Under the pieces are notes generated by a model. It ran no database searches. It worked only from the letters and a program-made list of their open reading frames with translations, and was not told where the DNA came from. 64,000 nucleotides of DNA from Paramacrobiotus metropolitanus (lineage: Eukaryota > Tardigrada > Eutardigrada > Parachela > Macrobiotidae): the NCBI RefSeq assembly GCF_019649055.1, contig NW_026570276.1, positions 744,001-808,000 of the forward strand. The letters are read 5' to 3'. Made by a program: the position numbers and the translations under genes. The first letter of the stretch is position 1, and every line of letters starts with the position of its first letter. This document shows, piece by piece, positions 1 through 8,764 of this stretch.

Positions 1-1
1 C

Positions 2-679
2 TACGGAAGGTGACCTTTCATCTTTTCTGTTAGCAGTAATATTCTGCTCCATCCATTTTTGCCTTATCAACGTCTCATCTTCATCCTCTGAGCAATCCCA
101 GAACCTTGACTTTATCTCTCCGTTTCCGGTTTCCACTTTGTAACCGGAGCAACGTGACCCATTCTCTTTGTCGTTTTCTGCCAAGTATTTTCGGAATTTC
201 GCGTGTTGCTCATTTTCTTCTTGTGCGGTATCAGTCTGCGGCTTCTTCTGGTTCAACAGCGCCTGTTGAATCTTCGCGTTTCGTTGTGCGCGTCGTTGCG
301 CTAACACTTTTTCGCTGCAGTACGGTGACTTTTCGTTTTGCTGCACTTTTTGCAGTGTCGCGCTACCGTCACGACGATTCCCACTCGCAGTACCATTCTG
401 CGGTGACCTTTGGTCCCGTTGCGCGCTTCCACTTGCAGTACCATTCTGCGGTGACCTTTTATCCGCTTGTGCTGGTTTCCCGGTAGCCAGTTCGTTCAGA
501 CGCTGTGACGGCACCCTTATAGCCGTTTCAATTTCCATTTGCAATGACGACATCCATATAGCCGTTTCATTTTGCTGTGACGGCATCCATATAGCCGTTT
601 CAGTGTGCTGTGACGGCATCGTTATAGCCGTTGCACTCTTCACGTTCACTGCAGTACCATTCTGCAGTGACCTTTCCAT
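2..679 (-). CDS. pol-side ORF N-terminus of the same element, partial at window edge
   Basis: An open frame runs from ATG 679-677 to the window edge (226 codons) with no stop. It lies in the -1 frame relative to the Gag end, and the frame is already open upstream across the Gag stop, which is the usual Gag/Pol arrangement. The start holds a repeat ETAIWMPSQ (about 645-498) and then RSPQNGTA repeats. The rest is Gln/Lys/Glu-rich and hydrophilic. No protease or RT motif is reached before the edge, so it could be a protease leader or an extra linker. Translation probably depends on frameshifting from Gag. It may be missed by ORF callers because it has no stop inside the window. Confidence 0.6.
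   Translation of the reverse strand, partial: MERSLQNGTAVNVKSATAITMPSQHTETAIWMPSQQNETAIWMSSLQMEIETAIRVPSQRLNELATGKPAQADKRSPQNGTASGSAQRDQRSPQNGTASGNRRDGSATLQKVQQNEKSPYCSEKVLAQRRAQRNAKIQQALLNQKKPQTDTAQEENEQHAKFRKYLAENDKENGSRCSGYKVETGNGEIKSRFWDCSEDEDETLIRQKWMEQNITANRKDERSPSV
380..675. repeat. GCAGTACCATTCTG-GTGACCTTT repeat, three copies
   Basis: GCAGTACCATTCTGC followed by GGTGACCTTT or AGTGACCTTT occurs at 387, 435 and 651. The first two are in tandem with a 48-bp period. On the minus strand they encode RSPQNGTA. Confidence 0.75.
498..645 (-). repeat. short tandem repeat inside the pol-side ORF
   Basis: About four imperfect units of roughly 29-36 bp contain GACGGCATCCATATAGCCGT (plus strand). 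On the coding strand each unit gives ETAIW/RxPSQ. Unit length is mostly a multiple of three, so the frame is kept. Confidence 0.75.
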
Positions 680-732
680 TCCCCGTTTATCCGGTGGTTT
701 CGGGTCGGGGCGATCAGTAGGCTCACCGGCGC

Positions 733-3700
733 CTACTGATCTTGCCCGTTTCCCTGAACCGGCGCCCCGCCTTGTTGCGCGCCCTGCACGTTTCCTTGCA
801 TATTTCCTTGTTGTTGTCCGATATCATTTGCCGGGTTCACATTCTGTCCGCATCCGTTATTTTGGCCGCCTCCATTATTGTACTGGCCGCCTCCTCCTTG
901 TTGATAGTTTCCTTAACCACCATTTCCGCCGCCTCTGTAGTTTCCGCGGCCAAAGCCTCTGTTCCTTCCTCTGAAGCCGCCGCGGTAGCCGCCACGATTG
1001 CCACCGCCTTGGCCACCATTTCCGTTTCCGTTTCCATAATTTCCGTTTCCATTCTGATTTTGGAAGTTTGCCTTGGCCTGATACCATTGAGCGATCAGGT
1101 CATATCCGTTTGCTACCGCCTGGCGCCAGCCGCCCGAATTGCGCAACCGTTGCCACTCTCTGAAGGCGAACAAGTTCGGGTTCTGATCCGGCGGTGTGGT
1201 GGCGAACTTGCATCCCTGGGTCTGGTAGTTGCCATACATACAGTATTGGCACATCTGCACACCATTTGCAACCCATCCATCAATCATTTGAAACTTGAAT
1301 TCCGTTCGTGACCCCAGATTCTGGTGGAGTTATTCTGGTTTCCTCTATTTGGCTGAAAGTTGCCTTGACCTTGACCTTGATTCTGGAAGTTCCCTTGACC
1401 CTCATTCCAATTTCCGTTTCCATAACCGTTTCCACCGAAATTTCCGTTGCCCACTCCTTGTTGTGGTAACCCTACATTCATAGGGGCCAAATTCTGTGGT
1501 GCTGGTGGAGCCACATTCTGAGGTGCCGGTCTCACTTGAGCCGCCGCTTGTATTGCCGCTACCATTGCGTACGTTATCGGTTGCCCCGTCTGGCTGTCGA
1601 TATAGGTCACTTCTCTGGTGACCTCTTGCACTGGAGTCTCCCTTCGATATTCGACTGGTTGCTGAATTGGTGCAGCTGCCATTCTCTGTTCCGGCACATT
1701 TTCAACTTGGCCTGATCGGATCGTCGCGTAATCTTGGCTACGTTGACCTTTAGGCGCCTTATATTTTTCTTCGCCAGTAACCCAATGTCTCAAGAAGTCC
1801 TTTACGTCAGTTGGCGTTCTGCGCTTTTGTGTACGCAATGCCTTGTAGAGCTCATTGTCCACTCTGCATCCTTCGATTAGGAAACCCACTGCTTGTTTTT
1901 CAGTTATGATTCTCTTTGCTTTGAATCGCATCATCGCTTGATAGTACTGGTCAAGCGATTCTTTTCCAAGTTCGAATTTCCTTGCATAGGCCTCGCGTAA
2001 GCCTAGGACTTCTTCATCTCGGTCACCGTACTCGTCTTTAAATTTCTCCATCCATTCTGTTACCGAGTGTTCGATTCCATCTTCTGATGCACTGTCTTTT
2101 TCGCTTTCAAACCAGGTTTTGGCAGGACCTTTCACCGCCATGGCTATCTCGATCATGATTTGATCGTCGATGAGCTGGTAAGTTCTCTCCGTATCTTTTA
2201 CCAGTCTTGTCCAACCATTCACAGCATCACGACTGCCATCAAAGGTCACAAGTGGCGTTTTCCGAGCCATGGAGTTGAGCGCCTTTGCTAATGCAAATCC
2301 CGATTGCGCTTTCTGGTCATCTTCCTCTTCGCCACTTTCATCGTCACTTTGATTCCGCTTCGGCTTTGCATAACGAGACTTCCGTGGGCGTTCTTGCCGG
2401 CTAGATGGTCTGCCTCTGAGCCCTTCGTCGATGTACACGTTCGTTTCAATATGCGGGGGAAATTGGGAGGGATCGCCGTGACTCGTATGCGGATAGCCTC
2501 CTGATGGTGGCTCTTTGTCATCTTCGACCTTTTCGCCATCCTTTTCATTTTTGACACTTCCTCTGCCGGTACCAGTTCGTGGTGGCATTTCAAAGTGGAA
2601 GCTTTTTTCCGTGCCCGTTTCTTGTGCCTTACTGTAACTGGGCGGGGTGACTCCACCGTTGCCGTTCGAACTCCATATTGCAGGAGCTGTTCATCTTTAT
2701 GCTTATCGGACATGTTGAGCGCCTTATTCTCGTCTTCGAGGCGTCTGATTTTTAACCGGGATCCCTCCTTCTCGGTTCTCAAACTCTGGTTTTCCTCGTT
2801 GAACTTTAGCATGTGCTGATGGAGTTGGAAAGTCTCCCCCTGAATGACCTTTTCGGTATCTCTCTCCACTTTTGCAATGTGTTCCGCCAACTGGGTCGCT
2901 TCTCTTTCCAATTTCGTATATTTTTCTCCTGCTGCTTTCAGTTTTTTCTTTGTCTGGGTGACCTCATCTTCTCTCGTCATTGCCGTTTGGGTCATATCAA
3001 TCAATTCCGTGTTGAGTTTGATGACCTCTTGTGTCTTCTGGTGGACTGTTTGTTGCCACTCTTTATCTTTCAGTTCAAGTGCTGTGACCTTTGTGTCCAC
3101 GAGGTGTGCCTCATGCTCCCACCTCAAGCCTTGTTCGGCAAGTGTCTTGGCGGTTCCTTTCAGCTCGGTGTTTTCTTCGGTGACCTTTTTAATGTCTTCT
3201 CTCAACGCCTTATTCTGTTCTCGCTGTTCCTTCGCCACTCTGGCGGCTTCATCGGCCCTTCTCTGGTGATCATTTGATTCCTTCTGGAGGATCCCGATAT
3301 TCTCGTCTCGTAGCTTCAGGTCGTTCCTGAGAATGAACACTTCAGTGGTGTTTGTTAGCAGACGCTGGGTAGCCTCGGCAAGTTTGGTCGCATAATCGTC
3401 TCGTTTAGCTTCAGCCTCGGTGACCTTTTGTTTCAGTGAGTCACAATCGTCCTTCAATTCGGCTAAGTGCCGTGACCTTTCCGCTGATTCTTCCGACATA
3501 CTCTCGTTAAGGCCACTGACTGCAAGATGACCTTCCATTTCTCTGTCATCTACCATCTTCAAGTATTCTTCCGCGAGTTTTCTTTGGCGTTCATATTTGA
3601 TTTTTCATTCATCCGCCGCGCTCTCTAAGTCAACCTGTTGTTGCTCCAATACGTATATTCGGGCTTCCAGCGACGACAGTTTTTCCCGATTTTCTTTTGT

Positions 3701-4489
3701 TCGTTTCGTTGCTTGATTTTCCTTGGCCACGAGTTCGTCTTCCAACTCTCTCACACGAGTCCTCAGAGTCGTTGTGGGACTGTTCGGTGATGGCGGTCTA
3801 ACATTGATGACCTTTCCTGTTTTTGTTCGTTCGATGAGGTGCTCCGGTATATCTTTGAAGGGTGTCATCCCTTCAGCACGGTCGGCTTCTCTTATCGCAG
3901 TTTGGAAAGACACGTTCATCGCCGCTTCATCATCCGTGAAGTACGATTCATTCGACTCGTCTGAGACCATTGGAGTTGCCCAAAGGTCATCGCCTGCGGT
4001 CTTGTCATTCAATGAAAGGTCATCCAATCCTAGTTCAGCCAGTTTCATTTCGGTGACCTTTGTGTTTCCGTCTTCCACTTGAGCCAGGTTCACATATTTA
4101 TCCTGCTCATTCGTTCTGCTAATGGTAGCACCCATCTGTGATGCTCCCCCTGCTTCCGCTCCTTTTTCTGTGGATTTTTCCTCCCCAGTGACCTTTGTCT
4201 GGTTCATCGGTTCGCCTCCCGCCGCAGACGCGGGAGTTTGCTTTCCGTCACCGCTGGAGCTCTCCTCATTCTGTGTAGCTCCGAGCGCCGCTTGGTATGT
4301 GCTATCACTGCCTTTGCTGTCCTTTCTTTCAAAGGTCACAGCCGCTCGGGTCTGTCTGTCATGTCCGACTGGACGCGCGAGCGACCTGTATTCCTTCTTA
4401 TAAGGATCAACTGCGCCTTGCTGTGATCCTCGGGAGCTCCTGCTTCCCTGGCTGCTGTGTGATGTCGGTTCCTCATTGTCTTTGTCCAT
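733..4489 (-). pseudogene. Gag polyprotein with long coiled-coil N-terminal extension, broken
   Basis: The first ATG is at 4489. Roughly the first 290 codons are acidic, Ser/Thr-rich and low in complexity. A Lys/Glu-rich heptad-like stretch (about 3750-2700) predicts a long coiled coil. A Gag core follows at about 2290-1740, with conserved Trp and aromatic spacing (NGWTRLVKDTER, KTWFESEKD, DQYYQAMMRF). Then come a Pro/Gln stretch, a CX2CX4YX4C knuckle at about 1255-1215, and a Gly/Asn/Arg tail ending at TAG 735-733. Breaks seen: in-frame TGA at 3607-3605 with the same frame continuing on both sides; a -1 shift near the A6 run at about 2610; another shift near 1290-1310; in-frame TAA at 915-913 with the Gly/Asn/Gln tail continuing after it. 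Either this copy is decayed or some of the shifts are recoding or sequence errors. Confidence 0.7.
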
Positions 4490-4564
4490 GTTGATCGGAT
4501 AACTTGGACGCTCCTGCCAATTGTTCTCACACACACGTTATTGTATGGTTTATTCAAATGTCGT

Positions 4565-4964
4565 AAAGGTCACTTTGTGCTTCGAACTTTTTCCAAGTCC
4601 TTGTTAAAGGTCACTTTTCGATTGAAAAATTCCGACTAAGTTCCGTTTAAAGGTCACTTTTTAGGTAAAAAGTTCAAGAGATTTGCCCTAAAGGTCACTT
4701 TGTAGACAAAGCTTCGAAACCGTGTTTACAGTTCAAAAGGCGTTTACGGACAAGGTCCTACAGCCGCTGGTATCGCTGTAATATTTATCAACTCGATTTC
4801 AACTTCGTTCAAGGTCACTGTTGGTCACTTCCAGATCTTAAAGGTCACTTAAGTAGGTCAATTTAGCCAATTCCAACTTTTTAGTAAAGGTCACTTTCTG
4901 AAGTCAAAGGTCACGTTCTGGTCTTAAAGGTCACTTTCCAACTCAACTCAACTCAAAAGGTCAC
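4565..4964. promoter_or_regulatory. array of AAAGGTCACTTT motifs in the element leader
   Basis: Ten copies of (A)AAGGTCAC occur in 400 bp of noncoding leader, at 4565, 4606, 4649, 4690, 4811, 4840, 4886, 4906, 4926 and 4956, most followed by TTT. All are on the plus strand, that is in one orientation relative to the element. AGGTCA is the classic nuclear-receptor half-site, and AAGGTCA resembles FTZ-F1/ERR-type monomer sites. A role as an enhancer or factor-binding array is inference. Confidence 0.6.
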
Positions 4965-5514
4965 TTTCCGATTCAGTTATCTCATCTCAGATCAATTTTC
5001 CCGTTACTGCTCAGTTTCAATGGAAAATCCCCATTTACCTTGTTTACTACGTTTCTATTGGTCAGCTAGCTCAAATTATTCAGTTCAAATTTCGGCCAAT
5101 CACGGCTCAGATCACTGACCAATCACGTTAATCCGTTTAAAATTTATATCTGCCTGACGTCACGGTCAACGGCCAGACATGCGCGCCGTGTGCAAAGCTC
5201 CGCCTACGTCTATGCTCAGCTCAGAACGGACCAACAGAAATTGCCAATTTTATCAACTAGCCAATCCCGTAATTAATAACGGTTTTCTACCTGTTAACCG
5301 TCCGTTCCACGGGGAAAATGATCCAGATGATCCAATTCTTCTCCATAGTCCGTTCCCGCGTCGCCGCTGTTCCGTAGCGTGCCTCGCGCTATTAGTCTGC
5401 TACTGTGCCGGCTGTGCCGTAGCAACAGTAGTAGTGCTCTACTCCAGTTTGGAGGAGTCTGATCTGATCTTTTCCCGTGCGCCCCTTTCGGCGCTTCGGC
5501 TCTTGTGCCCCACG

Positions 5515-5660
5515 GCTTAGGCTTCGCTGAAGCCTTGCCGAGTATCAGTGACACCAGTGTAGGTCTTCGCTGAAGACTCTACACCGAGGAACACTGACGA
5601 CTGAACTCTTGCACTCTTGCGCAGCTAAGAAACAGCACGGTTCTTCGCTGAAGATACCGT
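5515..5660. repeat. three hairpins with shared GCT loop
   Basis: GCTTC-GCT-GAAGC (about 5521), GTCTTC-GCT-GAAGAC (about 5563) and TTCTTC-GCT-GAAGA (about 5642) share the core CTTCGCTGAAG while outer stem bases differ yet still pair. The stretch lies just upstream of the element leader and may belong to its LTR/UTR; no gene is supported here. Confidence 0.5.
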
Positions 5661-6264
5661 ACCGAAAACCGAAGCTGGAAATTTGCGTCCGATGGAGGAA
5701 ATTGCACCGCTTGTGGTGTGCGCTTTGCTGTTAAACAGACCTGTGCCTTACTGGTCACGGTTAACACGTCGAATAACAGGCCAACTTTGCCTGACACCAG
5801 TCAAATCAAATCAGATCAATTCAAATCAGAGAACCGCTGTCGGCTCTGCTACCATCTAATGCTAGATCCAGAATGGATCCAGAGACAGAGACCTAAACGG
5901 GATAGATCCTGTGGAGCGAGCAATGCGATCTGGATTGCGAGCTATGCGGAAACACAAAACGTCGCACCGCTAATTGCTGACTTTTTAATATTGAAAAGTC
6001 TGGAGAACAGAAAATCAGTACTGATCGGCGCAGCTCGATCGTAAATCGTAGAGCCAATTCAACAGTGTGGAGCACGTGCTATGCCGCGCCCACTAACAAA
6101 ACACAAGCCAATCAGAAGCGAGACACAACACAGACCGTAAACCAAAGGCGTAGCGCCTAGCGCCACGGGCGTGAACGCTAGTGAGGCCTCGTCTCACAGT
6201 TGCATTGAACCGGAGTATTGCATTGAAATGCTTTACAAGAAATTCGTAATATTCAACTATTTGC

Positions 6265-6620
6265 TATAGAATTTCTAGCATTTCTCCCAGTAAAAACGTG
6301 CATCACCTTCGCGCTTCGCGCGAAATTTTACGTTTTCTGAAGACTCTACACCTTTCTTCAGGCCCTTTAGATTTCGCTGCAAAACAATTCAATTATTTCT
6401 ACTATTTTCACTTTAATTTCTAGCAATGTTTGCAGAAAATCGCTCGTTGGCTTCGCGCGAAGATCACTTTCCGCCAAAATTCTGCCCTTAAATTCCGTTG
6501 TTTAATGCCCTTTATCTACGCTTCAACAAATTCCGAATTACGAGTATTAGCACCATTTTTAATGTAAGTTCTAGCAGTTTCTGCAGAAAAAACGCTCCCT
6601 GGCTTCGCGCAATGGCCCCC
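6265..6620. repeat. ~150-bp tandem repeat, three degenerate units
   Basis: Each unit contains TTCTAGCA, then CAGAAAA/CAGTAAAA, then GCTTCGCGCG/GCTTCGCGC. Unit starts are near 6265, 6417 and 6567. A related copy with CAGCTTCGCGCAAAATTT sits at about 33640-33690, so it is a dispersed family. Nothing coding is seen from 5660 to 7150. Confidence 0.55.
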
Positions 6621-7276
6621 CAGCCCACTTCCAGAAGGGCGTCAATCTTTAAAATTCCACTATTTTAGGCTCTGGCATGTGTCATTGCGAGATAATGTTG
6701 CGCTCATGGATTGGATGCACGGAACCGTCAACACAAGCCCCGCTTTAAGGCAACGTTGCATAAGTCTGCCGTATCGTAAATCTAGTCTCGACTAGATTAC
6801 GATTCGGCATCGTTGACTTATCCATGCAGTCTGCAGCTGTTTTAAGTCGCGTACGCAGTTTCATCTATGGAATATCTGAATTATTATTAAAATAACTTCT
6901 GCCAGTATTATGAATCTTCATTAATTAATTAGGGCACTAGCAGAGCGACTTCTTTATTTGGGTAATAAGTAAGTCTAAATCAATCTAATTAGACAAGTTA
7001 ATTAATTTCAGCGCTAATTTGCATAAATATGTCATGTGGATATTTAGGCTACTGTGATATCGCAAGTAAAGTGCAAAACGTTGTTCACCCTGCCATACAA
7101 ATTAATTAAGTAGTAAAAATTTTCTAATTTTGGTTTCGCGTTCCTTATACAGTGCTCCGCGTACCGTATGATACGTATAATTTACCGTAAGTTGGGGGCG
7201 CTCAAATATCGCAGCTGCAACGGTTGCTTCGTTATCGCGTTATTGGGTGTTTTTTTCTATTTGTTTGTTAGCTTAC

Positions 7277-7614
7277 AGTACTGCTATATCAGCAATAGCT
7301 ATGGCGATCATGTAGTGGCACGCCGATGTCCTCCATGTTGGTATACTGCGTATGAGAACCACCAGATTCGATGTACTGCCCACGGTGCACAGGATCAACA
7401 AGCCAAAATACAAAACTTGACAAGCACGGTATGCGTCGCGCACTTGGCGGTCGGTATACAAGCAGCGGAATGCCGAAGGAATGTCGTCATGGCACATACT
7501 GTATAAATGTTGCACTTCCTCTGCATGACTGTCATTAATCATGCTAAGATTATGATTGTTGGATACGCCAAACAATGGGGCTGACGAAGAAATCACAGCT
7601 GTAATGTTGTCCAT
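7277..7614 (-). pseudogene. GPCR family copy 1: lone first exon
   Basis: ATG at 7614-7612. The exon encodes an N-terminus with Asn-glycosylation-like sites (DNIT, NDS) and a first membrane segment followed by a short loop (YFGLLILCTVGSTSNLVVLI, then PTWRTSACHYMIAIAIAD). It ends at a donor, CT|GTAAGC, at the same codon position as in copies 3 and 4. The downstream exons (B1, B2, C) are not found between 7277 and the retroelement at the left, so this is a fragment or a gene split by insertion. The frame itself is intact. Confidence 0.65.
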
Positions 7615-7639
7615 GCCTAATTCAGCGGCGTGTTACTTG

Positions 7640-7760
7640 TTCTAGTTGATCAGCAGTGCCATGTGAAGAAGTCTCATTGAAATGGTCTGAGACTCTGAGT
7701 GTTGTGCGTCAAAGAGTGAATACCTGTGTGATACGAACTATTGCCACTGCTTACTGTACC
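7640..7760 (-). promoter_or_regulatory. conserved upstream block of GPCR copy 1
   Basis: The 100 bp upstream of the ATG share blocks with the same region of copy 3 (36705-36805): AGTTGATCAG, GAAGTCTCATTGAAA and AGAGTGAAT, with TGTGTGATA next to it. The order and spacing are kept. This suggests a duplicated promoter or 5' UTR. Confidence 0.45.
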
Positions 7761-8760
7761 ATTAGTAAGCAGAACGACTGACAATGGGTGGCAGTGCTTT
7801 TCCTGTTATCCTGTTACAGTTAAGAGCGTAGATTCGTAGAATTATGTGGAAATGTGCGTTAATCAGTAATTTGTTCCCCAAAAAGAAGGCACCAATTACT
7901 AATTTTTTTAATAGTCAGGCAAATTTTCCACCTACTCGTGTTGTATAATTAACCTTTTAATGACTTAGAATTGCATGCAACCCGGCTTAGCCGGCTGTCG
8001 TTCCGCCTACGGCACACAGATGGGAGTGCGACTGCAGTCGTACACAGGTGCACAGCTGAGCGGGATACACCGATTCCATGTGGTGTTTTTGGGTTTGTAA
8101 ATTTCTCGCAAACTGCGCGAAATAAATCGGTGCAAAACATTATAAATATAGATTTATTCGGTATATCTAACAAACGGCAAGGCATTGCGTTCACATGATC
8201 TAAAATAAAAAGTCCTTTGAAATTAACGTGATACAGAACAGTCCCAAAACACTCTGAGCACTACCATGTTTAATCTCGAGACCGAAACGTTGAAAAAGAG
8301 AACAGCTTTCTCCAGTTCGATTGAATCGTTTTAATTCAATGTGTTGTATTAAAAATATGTCGGTCATTACATATGTACAGAGTAATTGCAAGTTCCAGAA
8401 TTCCGCAATTTTCATAATCCTCGGTTCTGCTTAACTAAAACAATTTTTAGAAAGTCGCTAAGGTGCGATCTCCGCGACGGTTTAACCAATCAAAGCGCAC
8501 CGAAGGTCCTTCGTGTTCTGTGAGTTGTTGCCATGAACAAGTACTGTATGCTTCCGTCCAAGAATTCTGTTCCTTTTAAGTTTTTCGTCAAGATGCTTAT
8601 ACAGAATGCTTAAACCACTTAGCGTCGATTGCAAATGCCCCTGCCACCCAGCGTCCAGTTATGATGACCTTGGGAAAAGACGAATAGTTAATAGTCTGCT
8701 GGGAACTGAGCAGAATGGTCCAAAGTCATTCTTACAGCACTAGTTGATTTTTTATTGGAA
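7760..8760. other. intergenic, nothing recognised
   Basis: AT-rich with only short ORFs in all frames; no repeat or gene is supported. Confidence 0.5.
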
Positions 8761-8764
8761 GCCT

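Larger units (their letters stand above)
1..5000 (-). mobile_element. LTR-type retrotransposon, 5' half (Gag and start of pol-side ORF)
   Basis: The element reads on the minus strand and leaves the window at position 1. In element order it holds a noncoding leader (about 5000-4490), a long Gag frame (4489-733) and a second ORF in the -1 frame (679 to the edge). A retrotransposon-Gag-like domain followed by a Cys knuckle and a Gly/Asn-rich tail supports an LTR element, most likely Ty3/gypsy-like. RT, RNase H and integrase would lie outside the window, so the clade is not proven. The upstream boundary is unclear: no LTR pair is visible because the other LTR would be off the left edge. Confidence 0.7.

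Noticed and set aside
106-1311. Plus-strand ORFs of 120-190 codons
   Set aside because: They are shadows of the minus-strand Gag and pol-side frames, with low-complexity Ser/Ala/Val content.
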